Assembly (NCBI RefSeq): GCF_030867145.1
Contig: NC_134443.1
Span: 3,782,001-3,846,000, forward strand
Source of the DNA: Opisthocomus hoazin
Taxonomy: Eukaryota > Chordata > Aves > Opisthocomiformes > Opisthocomidae
DNA: 64,000 nt
Direction: 5' to 3'
The notes beneath the pieces are model-generated. The model worked only from the letters and a program-made list of their open reading frames with translations. It ran no database searches and had not been told where the DNA came from. Position numbers and translations under genes: made by a program. The first letter of the stretch is position 1. The number at the start of each line of letters is the position of its first letter. This document shows positions 33,759-46,109 of the stretch, one piece after another.

Positions 33759-36700
33759 ATGCGGTGGTGGCTGCGCGCCGCCGTCCTCAGCCTGCTCGCC
33801 GGCGCGGACGGTAAGGGGCCGCCGGCCCGCTCGGGGCGGGGGGACCGACCGGGGCAGGAGCCCGGGGCCGGGGCGGGAGGGGCCGCGCTGCCGGCGCGGC
33901 CGGTCTGGCCGGTGCCGGGCTCCCGGGAAGCGGGTGGCGGCGGGGGCAGCGCACGTGGTGCCGCTCCCGACGCCGCGGGGCCGGCGGGGGGTCGGCGGGC
34001 GGGAGGGCGCGGGGGTGGGCAGGGTCTCGTCCCGCTGGCGGGGCTCACCCCTCCTGCCCTGGTCCCGGCAGGCAGCGGGCAGAGCGAGTCCCAGGCCGTG
34101 GTGGGACGTGTTGGGGAGAGCACGGTGCTGGGCTGCGACCTCCTGGACGCCCACGAGGCCCGTCCACCTCTCTATGTGATCGAGTGGGTCCGCTTCGGCT
34201 TCGTCCTCCCCATCTTCATCAAGTTTGGGCTCTACTCACCACGGGTGGACCCGGAGTACATTGGTAAGTCCCACGGCCGGGCCCTGACCTGGGGGGTGGT
34301 TGTGGTGTCCTGGGGGGGCCTCGTGGCCCCAGCCTGTGGACTGGGACTGGCATGGGCAGCAGTGAGGCTGGCAGGGCTGGCTCCGGTATCCTGCATCCCT
34401 GCTCTCCTTGGCTGGGCCCCAGCCGAGGGCTGCTGCTGTCAGACCGCATTAATCACGCTCCCGGGGCAGTGGGGAAGCACAGAGCTCTCCCTCCAGCCCT
34501 GGGCAGTGGGAGGGGATGTTGTGGGGCTGGGGAGGTCCCGCAGCCGCGCAGAGTCCCCTCCTTGTGCAGCAGCTCCAGGGATGGCCAGAGAAGGAGGCAG
34601 AGGAGATACAGATGCTCAGCTCGCAGGGGAGACAGAGCCACTGGCCCAGCTTGGCAGTGGGAGGGATCCCCACCCGGGCAGAGGGTGGGAGAAGCTCCCC
34701 AGGCCGGAGCCTCCCAGCATGCCAGCCATCACTGTGGCCTCTGGTTGCCGGGACCTCGCCCAACGCTACCTACTTGAGCATGGGGATGGCTGAGCACCCA
34801 CCTGCCTGTGCCCGGGTTGCGGCGTTGTGGCAATGCCTGCTGTGCGGCCCTGACTTTCCTGTCCTCCCTGCTCTGCCGGACTGGGGCCAGTGACACTGGG
34901 ACGCCCTGTGCCAGAGGCCTCGGCCACCTGGGCGCTGCCACACCACTGCCTCAGCCCATGCGGGTCGCTTGAAGGTTGAGCCTGGGGAGGGGATTTTGGT
35001 GAAGCTGCTAATTGGCAGTGCTGGGCTGGCTGGGATTTGGAGCAAAGCTGTGCTGGGGAAGGGCTGCGGCGTGGGAGGGGGATATTCTCCTCCTTACAGG
35101 ATATTTAAAGTGAAGCAGTGGCAGACCTTGATGGATGCCTGCAAGCATGCTGGTGAAGACAACAGGAGCATCCCTTGAGGATGGGGAAGCTGGGGAGGAG
35201 AGGAAGGGCTGGCAGCTGGCTGGCATTTTGGGCTGAGCCCAGCCCCAAAAGCCTCTGGCAGCAACACACGAAAATCCTCCCACAGGATGGGATGGGGAGG
35301 GCTGGAGCGCCGGATCGTGACTGGGTCAGGCACGAAAACTGGCCCTTGTCTAAAAAATGCACCGCATGCTGAGGCTTGAGCCAACCCCTCTCTTGCCTGG
35401 CTGCAGACAGCGATGCTGCCTCTTCCTAGGCTGTGCAGGAGGAGACCGAGTTCGGAGCACGCCTCGGCCTCTTCCCGCTCCCAGCCCACGCCCGGGGACA
35501 CCTTTGCTCCACAGCCAGCCCCGAGCTGGCTCCGTGGGACCGGTGGTGACAACAAACACTCTGGTGACAGCAAGGCACCTGCTTTCCCAGGAGGCCCGGG
35601 CTGGGCTCCTGTTACCTGAGCCCAGCGTTGTGGGGCCCCTCAGCTGCAGGAGCTCCGGTTACCCAGAAAGGGCCTGGCAGCATCCTGCCTGCTCCTGCCT
35701 GCACTGCCCTTGGCCCTCCCCCTTATCCCTGCTGCCGGCACAGCTTGAGGGCGAGGTGGGTGGGCAGGGGGGCTGATGGCTGTCACCATGGCAGCGGGGT
35801 GCTTGTTTTCCATCCTTTGGGGGCTGGGAAGAGATAGAGGGAAGGGCAGGGGCCACAGGCACGGGTAAGGGCGAGGGCAGCCCCTCTGTCCAGCGCTTTC
35901 CAGGCAGCGCAGGTCAGGTGTCACGCAGAGGGGCCACGGGAGCCCCTGCTGTCACCCATGTCCCTCGTGGGGCAGCGTGGGGACGGGGTGGGCTGCAGCC
36001 ACCTCCATGAGAGCCCTTCGATCGCCTGGGGGAGCAGGGTCCGCTCTTCTCCAGATGCCACTGTCCTCTGCCATCGGCTGGCCTGGAGCGGGGCCGGTGG
36101 TCCGTGGCCTGGCCACCTGCTGGGGCACCCCATCCCCGGCAGAAAGCACAGCGGCTGGGGCTGCAGCCCCCTTTGTGTCCCTCTGAATGACGGTTGCCAG
36201 GCACTGGGGGATGCTGGTCTGGAGGGCAGCGGGGTTTTTGTTGTCAGTTTTGTTGTTGGCAGGCAGCGTGGTGGAAGAGGAGGAGGGGGCTGGGACCGGG
36301 GCGGGGGGCTTAGGGGGAGGCTGGGGAGCATCTCCAGGGCACTCTGATCATTCCAAAGGGACCTTTGTTCAGGAGCCTGCTGCTCCTGCCCGGTTCCTGG
36401 GGCTGTGAGCTGGCAGCTGCAGGCAGGGATGGGGTTTCCCAGAGGCTGCCCTGCTTCCCGGGGCTCAGCATGGGAGCTGGCTTTGAGGCGGGGGGTGGGA
36501 GGACCCCTTGTGCCACAGGTCTTTTGCCGTGGCTCCCATCCCTCCCCTGCTCCTGCCACCCCCTTTTCATCCAAAGTTTGCCTGGGGTGTTGCTTCGTGC
36601 TCCATGAGGAGTGCTGCCAGGACACCCAGATGTGCCCGTCTGTCCCTGACATCTCCTGCCACAGGAGACGTTGTGGGTCTGCGTCGGAGCTGGCTGTGGG

Positions 36701-39700
36701 GAGAAGCAGGAGGGGTGGGAGGTGTGGAGGGTGGCTGCAGAAGCTGGAAGAAGCTCTGGGAGCTGTTGGGGAAAGGTTTGCATGTGTCTGTGTGCTGGGT
36801 TTGCACAGGACTGCATGGCCCCAGCACTTGGCATGTGATCCCATCCCTCGACTGCCCAGCCTCTGTGCCCAAACCAGCCTGCCCGGGTCCCACCACTCCT
36901 CCTCCTCCTCCTCGCCAGGCTCGTCTGGCGGGATGCAGCTTCCCACTGCCGGCAGCACCCGTGCAGTGACTGGCCTGGGCTCTGGTGGCTTGGGCAGCAC
37001 ATGGGGACCACCACGACACCGAGCTCCTGGGTAGAGCTGGTGGGGTGAGGAGGGAAGTTTGGCCAAACTTGCTTTGCTGGAAATGCTTCGGGAAGTTTCT
37101 TGTCCTGGGAAGCTCTGTGACACCGGCGGGAGCATCTTTAGCCGCTCCGGTGCCACAAGCTGTGTGCAGCGCTGCTGTGGCTGCAGTCCCGCCGTGGCGT
37201 GTTAGAGGCAAGGCCACCCCAGCCTATGGCCCACCTGGGGCTAAAGCCACGTCCACAGCGTGGAGCAGCTCTCTGGGCCGTGGGTGCCCACGGTGGGGCA
37301 GGGGGTGCGCTGGCTGTGCACCCCGGCCGGGGCTGAGCCAATTGCCCGCTGCACGGCTGAGCCGATTATGGCTCTGATAATAGCCCGGGGGATTAAAGGG
37401 CCGTGCGAGCTGTGCTTCGCGCCCTTATCCTCCTCCTCATCAAAGAGGGCGCGGGGCTGCTGCCTGCTCGCGGCGAGGGCCCCCCGGCCCAGGAGAGCCC
37501 CCCGCCCCCGTGGAGCGGTCTGTGGTCCCCATCCACACGGGGTGGGCGAGGGGTTTGGCCTGACCCCCGACCTGTGCTGCGGGGACAGGGGATGGTGCGG
37601 GGGTGCCTGGGGCTTAGCAGGGCTCCTACGGGTGAGGCAGCCAGGGAAAGGGCAGCCGAGGCTGCGGGGGAAGGGTCCCTGAAAGACGAGGGGGAAGGGT
37701 GCAGGGAGGGGTTTTGCAGAGCGGTTGGCAGCTCGGGGCGGGACAGGGGGCAGTGGGACCCGCTCTCTGGCCCAGCTGCTGGGGACAACGCTCGGGATGC
37801 ACAGACCCACCTGGCTGGGCACTGCGTGGTTCCTGCTGAGGCTGCCCAGGGGCGGGTGGCAGAGCCCACTGCCATGTCTGCCCCCCGTTTCCCTGACACC
37901 AGCAAGAGCTGTGGTGTGAAATGTTGGTGTGACCAACCTCCGCCATGGCTTTTGTCCCATGACACCAGCCCCAGCGCGGCCTGGCCACTGCCAAGCGCGA
38001 CAGCCAGCCCTGCTCCTGGGGAAGCCACTGAGCCCGCAGCGGGGGCGAGTGCTTCTTGGGCGGGTGCCCCGGGGTGGGGTTAGCCCGGGGACATGGCTGT
38101 CCCTGGGCCGGCAGCGGTGGCCACGGTGCCGCTTCTGGGTGCGCAGGTCGCGTGCGGATCGAGGAAGGCGCCTCGCTGCGCATCGACCTCCTGCGCGCTG
38201 AGGACCAAGGCTGGTACGAGTGCCGCGTGCTGTTCCTCGACCGGCACAGCGCTGATGCTGACTTCCAGAACGGCACCTGGATCCACCTCACCATAAACGG
38301 TACTGGTTGGTCCCACCCTTGGTTGCTGCACAGCCCAGCACCAGCCAAGATCTCGCAGGGCTGGGACTGGATCCACTGGTCTTCTAAGACCAGCTGAGCC
38401 GGACCTGGGGATGAGGGTCTGGACTCGTCTTTACAGCACCCCCCACCTTCCTGGAGACCCCCCCTGCATTTGTGGAGGTGCAGGACCAGGACACGCTGAG
38501 TCTTACCTGCACAGCCGTCGGCAACCCCCAGCCTGTTGTCATCTGGAAGAGGAGCAACCTGGCTGTCCAGAGTGGGGACGCAGTGCAGGTGAGAATGGCA
38601 AACCAGTGCTTATCCCCGCTGCAGTGTGTCCACTATCTCGGCCAGAGTGCGATGCACCAGAGCAATGCAACTGCTTGGCCAGAGAGCAGGCGCCCAGCCC
38701 CACCATGGTGGCACCCACCTGCTGCCACCAGCGCTGCCGACAGCACCATGTTCCTGAGCATGTCCTGTCCCTTGGTGGCCATGCCATGTGACCGATGCCG
38801 TTGCAGGTGAGGAATGGGACACTGAGCATCGCCGTTGTGGAGCGTGCCAGCGCAGGCACCTACACCTGCCATGCTTCCAGCAAGGAGGGCACCATTACCC
38901 ACACCACCCGTGTGCTCGTGCAGGGTAAGAGCAGGTGCTGTCCCAGCCCTGCCCACGTGGGCCACCCCACTGGCTGCTACTGCAGGGCACGGAGGGAGCC
39001 ACGTCACGGGGGTTGGTTTTGGGATAGGCGCAGGTATGACGAGCTTTGGGAGCAGCTGGGGCCGTCCCCTGTCCCCAGCCTTCATCATCCCCTCTGCCCC
39101 ACGCTGCAGGGCCACCTGTCATCGTGGTGCCACCCCAGAACGTCACTGTCAACGTTTCCCAAGATGCCTTTCTGGCATGCCAGGCTGAGGCGTACCCGGG
39201 AAACCTCACCTACACCTGGTTCCAGGGCAGCAGCAATGTCTTCCACCTCAGGTACAACAGGGATGGGGATGACACCGAGGCGGCCATGGTCTCCTGCCGG
39301 CAGTGTTGGGGCTGACAGGCTGCTGTGGCCCTGCAAAGCCTGGATCTGAGCACGATTGGCTGGGTGGGTGTGTGGAGTGGGGTGTCATTCATCCCAAGGC
39401 AGTGGGGTCGGTCCCAGCCACACTGCTCACCACTGCACTCCCCTTCCCTTGCAGCCGCCTCCAGACTCGGGTCCGCATCCTGGTGGACGGGAGTCTCTTA
39501 CTCCAGCGAACGACCCCCGACGATGCCGGCAAATACACCTGCATCCCCAGCAACGGGCTGTGGAAGCCACCTTCTGCCTCAGCCTTCATCACAGTGCTGT
39601 GTAAGAGTCCTGCAGTCCCTCACGAGCCTGGGCCACGCTGTCACCAGCTCCACTCACGGAAAGGCCCTGCTGGGCCAGCCCAGAGGGATCCCCACAGGCC

Positions 39701-42700
39701 ACGGTGGCAAGGGGGTGCCCCTTCAGCTACCATGGGGATCCCAGCACCCTGCTGCCCTCACGCAGGCCCTGGCACCGTTTCTCTTCACAGATCCAGCAGA
39801 GGTGACCACCATGCTCCCAGAGACCCACCTGCCCAAGGGGATGCAGGGTGTGATCCGCTGCCCCACCAGGGCCAACCCCCCTCTGCTCTCCGTCAGCTGG
39901 ATGAGGGACGGGCGCCCGCTGCAGCTGGACAAGGTACCGCCGCTTGCATCCGCCCCTGCCTTCCCACCCCTTGAGCCCCTTCTCCTGACCCCATGCTCCC
40001 CTGTCCCAGCTCCCTGGCTGGTCCGTGAGACCAGATGGCTCCATCATCATTGCGATGGGAAACGACGATGTGCTGGGAGCATACACGTGTACCCCGTACA
40101 ACAGCTACGGCACCGCTGGCGAGTCCCGGCCCACACATGTCCTGTTGAAGGTGAGGCTGGGCAGGTGGGCACGCTGCCCGAGCCCCTCGTCCGGGGTGCT
40201 CCCACCATGCTGTGCCGAGCAGCCCAGGTGCCCTGTGTGCCCACTGGCCTGCCCTGCTGCAGGTCTGTGCCCCTTCCCGCCTGCTGCGGAGCCCCGCACC
40301 ATGCATGCCTGTCTTCCAGGATCCCCCTGCCTTCACAGTGCGCCCCAAGGAGGAATACTTCCAGGAGGTGGGCCGGGAGCTGGTGATCCCCTGTGCCGCC
40401 CACGGGGATCCTCCCCCAACTGTGACCTGGCTGAAGGTAGGAGCCGCTGCTCTGGGGAACCAGCTGAGCCCTCCTGGTAGGTGGACGCTGCTTTTGGCCT
40501 CTGGGGCATCACTTTAGGGCAGTCCCCATGTCCGTGTCCCTACAGATGCTACAGGGTCACATCTCTCCTGGTTCCTTCAGGAGAAGGGGCTCAGGGTAGT
40601 TTGCTTTTGTTGCCGTCTAAGAAACCAGGGCAAAATCCTGCCCCTTGATTCCTAAAGCAGCCCCAGGGTGGTGGATCACATTGGCTGTCCAAGCCCTGGG
40701 TGGTTGCCCACCATCAGCATGTCTGTGCCTCACCATGCAGGTGGGCAGTGCAGGGAAGAGCAGTGCCCGGGTGGATGGGAACGGCAGCCTCGTCTTCCGC
40801 CCGCTCGTCAAGGAGCAGCACGGGGTCTGGGAGTGCACGGCCACCAACCAGGTGGCCAGCGTGAGCACCACCACCTCTGTCCATGTACTGGGTGAGCCAC
40901 TTGTCCCCGGTGGGCAGATGCCATGGGTGCTGGGCTGCTCTGGGGTAGATGACACCAGCCTCCCTGTGCTAGAAGGGATGGAAATACGCCTGCATTGTCT
41001 GAGCTGCCCAGTCTAATAAGTCTTCTGCCTACTTCTCCTCCCAGGTACCAGTCCTCACGCTGTCACCAACGTCTCTGTGCTCCCGCTCCTGCTGGCAGCC
41101 AACATCTCCTGGGAGCCAGGGTTTGACGGGGGTTATTTCCAGAGGTTCAGCGTCTGGTACACACCGCTGTGAGTCCCCACTGTGGGCAGGGTCTGGTGTC
41201 CCACCTGGGGCCTCAGTTCTGGCCTCACGAGTCGCACATCTACTCAGGGTGAAGCATCTGCCCCGGCCCCATCATGAGTGGGTGTCACTCTCGGTGCCAG
41301 TGGGGGCTCAGCACCTGTTGGTGAAGAATCTGCAGCCAGACATGAGCTACCAGTTCAGCGTCCTGGCCCAGAACAAGCTGGGCAGTGGCCCCTTCAGCCA
41401 GATTGTCACCTCCGTGCCCAGGGGTAAGAGGGGGCCTGTGTGCTCCCCAAAGCAGCCTCTGTCCCCCCAGAGCCCTCAGGCACCTGGGAGGCTCCTGTTT
41501 CTGCCCCGCTGTCCCCCCACATCAGCTCCCACACTGGTGTCCCCTTTCTCCTCAGGCTTCCCAATGACCACAGTGCCTCCAGAGCCGCCGGCCATGACCA
41601 TGCGCATCTTCCTGTCCCCGCCACAGGCTCTGACTGCCAACGAGACTGTGCGTGGGGTCCTGCTGCGGTGGGAGCCCCCGGCTCAGTTCTCAGTGGCGCT
41701 GAGCGGCTACGCGCTGGAGCTGCGGCAGGACAAGGGCGGCTGGGAGGTGCTGGACCGCTCCATCCCCAGCACGAAGACCCAGGTCCTGGTGCCAGGACTC
41801 ATCAAGGTAAGAATCTCACTGGGGTGCTCCCTGGCTGCGGGGCAGCTCTGGGGGGCACACAGCAAGGGAGGAGGTCAGATCTGCGTCACTGCTACCTGCT
41901 CTGCAGCCATGTGAGCTGAGGCTTGGCTGGCCGCCGTGCCAACAAGGCTAATGGCCCTCTGCTCCCCCAGGACGCCTTCTACGAGTTCCGACTGGTGGCC
42001 TTTGCTGGCAGCTACATCAGCGATCCCAGCAATACGGTGAACGTCTCCACAGCAGGTAGGGCCTGGGCTGCCACCCACTTGCTCTTCCTGCCCTGGGGAC
42101 AGAAATCAGGGGTGTAAAGTGCCCGGCGTGGTCTAGGACCTTCCTGAACAGAAACTCCTTCATGCTGCTCCCCTTGCCAAGTGTCCCTGCTGCTAGACCA
42201 AGGGACACAGAGCCCAGAGCAGGACCCCCAAAGCTAAGGCTGTGGGAATGCCCATGTCCACATGCACATCTGGTGTGACTTCAGTCTCATGGACGGGGTA
42301 ACAGGAGAGCTCTGCACAGAGCATCCCTGCTCCTGGTGCCTGGCACGGTGAAGAGCATGAGTGTGCCCAAAGGGAGACCAGCCCTGATGGGTGAGAGAGC
42401 CAGAGCTTTGCTGTTTATCCCTGTGGTGCTGGTGATGCAAGGGAGGCTGTGCCCGCTGTGCTGGTGTGCTCTGCAGGTAACCGAGCCCCTAACGATGTCT
42501 CCTGTCTGACGCAGGCATGGAGGTGTATCCATCTCGCACCCAGCTGCCGGAGCTCCTGCCGCAGCCGGTGCTGGCTGGGATCATTGGGGGGATCTGCTTC
42601 CTCAGCGTTGCTGTCATCTTCAGCACCATGGCCGCCTGCATCATGAACCGCCGGCGTGCTGCCCGCATCCAGAAACGAAGGCAAGGTAGGAGTTGGTTGG

Positions 42701-45576
42701 CTGGGTGCAGGCACCTGGATCGTGGGGCTCGCAGAGAGCTTGAAGCATTGTGTGCAGGGCAGCAGGACCCAGTGCCCAGGGAGGGAACGGGCCAGCCCGA
42801 GGCTGGGGGGCTCACCAGGGGCTGTAGTAGGGCTGAGTGGGTGCTGCTGTCTCCTCATCATCACTTTGAGTTGCTCGCTGTGTGATCCCCTTGTGTTCTC
42901 ATGACCTTCCAGATCCACCACTCGTCCTCTCCCCCAGCAAGAAGCTTCCACCTCCACAGTAAGTCATGCCATGCCACACTCCCTGCCCCTCCCTGTCTCG
43001 CTGTGCTCCCCATCACTCACTTGCCGCTGGCTGGGGGCAGAGGGACAGGCTGGGGGGCAGCCGGCCCCCCCCGCCACCCGTTGGCTGAGGGCTGGCTGCA
43101 GAGGGTCTTAGGAGCAGGGTGCTGGGGTCAGGGTGTGCCATGGGGTAGGGCTTCCCTGGGGTGCTCCCTCCAGAGAGTTTTGGCTGAAGAAAGGATCCGA
43201 AAGCACAGGAGCAGGTCTGTCAAGCCTGCAGCAGTGGTGCAGGGTCACCATACCTGCTGCCAGATGCCCAGCACAAACTCTCCTGGCATGGGGGGCAGCC
43301 AGACGAGCCCAGAGCTGGGACTGGTGTGCTGCAGCAGCTCACTTCTTCCTTACAGCAATTCTTGTGGCTCTGATAGCCCAGACAGTACCGTGAAGCCGAA
43401 GCTGCAGCCGTCCCCCTACCAGAGCCTGCACCGGACGCTGCTGTGGGGTGAGAAGGCCAGCACCAGCCTGGGTCTCAGCATCGCCGGGGCTGGCTCCGGG
43501 TACGCCGTGTATGAGAGCCATGTCGGGGAGCACGTGCCCCTGGAGCGGATCTGCCGCGGCCCTGACGGGCGTTTCGTGGTGGAAACTGACACACGGATGC
43601 AGGAGAGCGGCTTTGGGGCACTGCCCTATGCCAAGCAGGAGCCGTACACCCCACGGGAACCCCTGGAGCTGCAGCCCCAGCCCTACCTCCAGCTGCCTGC
43701 AGAGGAGGAGGAGCAGCCCATCTGGCACAAGGGGGTCTCGCTGCGCCCCCGGCCCACGGGGCAGGCCCGCCACAGAGCCCGGGCTGCCAGCTACCGCCAG
43801 GGCCGCTACTTTGACTACGGCAGCAGCAGCCCCGTGGATGAGGCCATGGCATTGTGCATCACCAACATCAGCCCCGTGGCCTCCACCACGACTCTGCCTT
43901 ATAGCATTGTGGAGGAGCTGCGTGACAGCCCCAGCAGCACCGGGCCCTGCCAGAGCACCGCCAGCACCCTGTGGGACTCGCTGCCCCTCGAGGGCTCCCT
44001 CCAGCCACCCCTCGGCCCCCCGGCCTCCCCCAGCCCCAGCCTCCGGTGCAGCCAGCAGCCAGCCGGTGCCCTGGCCCAGAGCGGGATCCTCCAGTACCTG
44101 AGCCTGCCCTTCTTCAAGGAGATGTGCGTCGACGGGGACTGGCCACCCGTGGAGGAGCCAGCTGAGCCCAGCCATGCCAGCAGCCAGCAAGAGCCCACCA
44201 GCAGCCTGCTGCCCACCCCGCCTGGGGGTCAGGGCTCCCTGCCGCATGCGGGGCAGATGCTGTGCCCAGACTGCATTGACACATGTGCCAACACCACCTC
44301 CCCACCAGCTGCTGCTTTCCTCAAGCTCCCCAGCCTGCCGGTGGGTCCTGCCAAGGCCTCGCTGCCCGGCACTGCCGCCTGGCCTGGCTCCCCCAGCCCC
44401 GGCGCTGGCTCATGGCCCCCCACCCAGCCAGCTCTCCACCCCCTTGCCGATGGCAGCAGGACTGAGGCTGTGCCCTTAGCCAGCACCGCAGAGCCCCGCT
44501 GGGCACCGGGCAGGCCACTGCATCCTGCCCCCCCGGAAAAGCTACCACGGGGCAGTTTTACCAGCCAGAGCAGCGGCCGGGGCAGTGCCTCCTTCCTGCG
44601 ACCCCCCTCGATGGCACCGTCCCTGGGGGGCAACTGCCTGGGCACCCCACTTGGGGATGGGGGCAGCTGGCACAGAGGAGGCTTGGCAGTAGAGGAGAGC
44701 AGGGCGAGGACGGATCCGACCCTTGGCGTCACCGGAAAGAGGTGAGCTGCATGGAGGATGCCAGGGACGAGCTGGTTCATGCCAGGGCAAGCTCTCAGCC
44801 TGTCCTGTGGGACTTGGCGTGGGTGTCCTGGCAAGGACCAGCTGCCACCCCCCCCCCCCCCCCCCCCCGCTTCCTAGTCCCTGCTCCCTGGGGACAGCCC
44901 ACTATGGGGTCCCCACCGTCCCTGCCCCTGGGGGCCAACCCAGGTCTCCCCGCAGCATCCCTGCCTGCCCTTGCACCCACCTCCCACTGCCCCCACCTAC
45001 CCCCATCCCTTGGGGTGCCTGTGTGGCCGCTGTCCTGACGCCCATCCCCCCAGGAGGAACACCTCGGTGGATGAGAACTACGAGTGGGATGCAGAGTTCG
45101 CCCTGGAGTCGGACATCCTCGAAGCGCTGCAGCTCTACCGCAGCGGGGACCCAGCACGGCCCATCTCGGCCATCGCCCTGTGCGATCTGGAGTGTCAGAG
45201 TGAGTGTGGCACCCCCAGACCCCTCCGCCCATCGCGGCCCCACGGGGCTGCCCCACCCTTCCCGAGGCGAGGTGATTGGGAAAAGGGGGTGGCAGGGCCC
45301 CGGGGTGGCCCCGCGGTGGGCGACCCCGCGGCGGGTGACGCAGCCTGGCCGGACCCTGCCTGTCTCTCCGCAGAGCCCAGCGGCGGCTCCTCCCCGGTGA
45401 GCTCGGTGTCGGCGGAGGCGTTGGCGTTGGCGGGCGGCCCCCCGGAGCGTGGCACGGCCCCGCGCCGGGAGCTGGCGGCCCCTCGGCACCGCAGGGACCG
45501 GGCCCAGCAGCGGCAGCAGCGGCCGGGCCCCCGCGGGGGCTGCGCTGAGCGCCTCGAGGTGGCCACGCTGCTCTAG
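33759..45576 (+). CDS. IGSF9: Immunoglobulin superfamily member 9 (Dasm1/turtle homologue)
   Basis: Type I membrane adhesion protein of neurons linked to dendrite growth and inhibitory synapses. Twenty coding exons: 33759-33810, 34072-34263, 38147-38299, 38437-38588, 38807-38924, 39110-39251, 39455-39600, 39791-39933, 40010-40150, 40320-40436, 40741-40891, 41045-41168, 41248-41423, 41556-41806, 41971-42055, 42515-42685, 42913-42958, 43356-44741, 45054-45199, 45374-45576; 4095 nt, 1364 residues (human 1179). Signal peptide from MRWWLRAAVLSLLAGADG; Ig1 about 25-132 (VIEWVRFGFVLPIF), Ig2 133-222, Ig3 223-318, Ig4 319-412, Ig5 413-502 (RPKEEYFQEVGREL), FN3 503-602 and 603-714, helix about 733-757 (AGIIGGICFLSVAVIF). 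The cytoplasmic tail holds LQYLSLPFFKEM, LTSQSSGRGSASFLRPPS-like and RRNTSVDENYEWD blocks and ends VATLL, a PDZ-type terminus as in human. The extra length is mainly in exon 18. Confidence 0.97.
37300..37445. promoter_or_regulatory. Candidate regulatory block in IGSF9 intron 2
   Basis: A short non-repetitive block inside a 3.9 kb intron that otherwise looks ordinary. It packs homeodomain/OTX-like (GATTATGG, GGATTAAAGG), GATA-like (CTGATAATAG, CCTTATCCTCC) and CCAAT-like (GCCAATTG) words into about 140 bases. This is motif clustering seen by eye; enhancer activity and conservation are untested. Confidence 0.3.
44848..44868. repeat. C21 homopolymer in IGSF9 intron
   Basis: Uninterrupted run of 21 cytosines in the intron between exons 18 and 19. 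Such a run is prone to slippage and sequencing-length error and can form G-quadruplex or i-motif structure. It does not touch a splice site. Confidence 0.95.
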
Positions 45577-45617
45577 GGACCCCCCGGGACCCCCGGGGCC
45601 GGGCGGCTGCTGGCGGG

Positions 45618-45623
45618 AATAAA
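45618..45623 (+). other. IGSF9: IGSF9 polyadenylation signal
   Basis: Perfect AATAAA 42 bases after the IGSF9 stop codon, with a GTGTG-containing downstream stretch at 45650. It implies an unusually short 3' UTR of about 60 bases. Confidence 0.85.
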
Positions 45624-45939
45624 GAGGCGTGAGAGCAGCGCGGCTCGTGTGCGGCCGGGGGACGGGAGCCCACCACCCCCTGCCCCGCAGCCCCCAGGGT
45701 CCTGCCACTCCCCCCGGCCCCCCACCAACTCAACCACCTTGTCCCGGTGCTCCCTGCACCCCTGCGGGGCCCCGGGCCCCCCCCCATCACCTTCCCCTCC
45801 CGCCCGGCCGTGCTCCCTGCCCCCCCTCCGCCGTGTCCCCTCTCCTACTCCCGCTGCCCCCCCCATTTCCACGGGGCTGCTCCTCGTGCCCCGCAGCCCC
45901 CTCCCTGCCCGGTGCCCCCCCCCCGCCGGGGCTGCGGGC

Positions 45940-46080
45940 GGGGCGGGCTCTGGCGGCGGCTCCGCGCGGGGCGGGGCCTGCGCGCCGCGTTCCCTTATAT
46001 GGCCATGCCGCGGGAGCGCGTCACGGGGGCGGGGCCCGCAGCGGCTACGTCACCCCCCGCCCGGGGTGTTCCGGGGGTCG
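45940..46080 (+). promoter_or_regulatory. Promoter-like block with CArG box, GC boxes and CRE-like sites
   Basis: CpG-dense block with three GGGGCGGGGC-type Sp1 sites, a perfect SRF CArG box CCTTATATGG (45993-46002), a CGTCA half-site (46019-46023) and TACGTCA (46046-46052). It lies 370-500 bases past the IGSF9 end and about 2 kb before the presumed TAGLN2 first exon. Transgelins are classic SRF targets, so it may be a distal or alternative TAGLN2 promoter. No coding exon accompanies it. Confidence 0.5.
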
Positions 46081-46109
46081 CTGAGTGGGCTGTGCCGCGG
46101 GTCACATCG

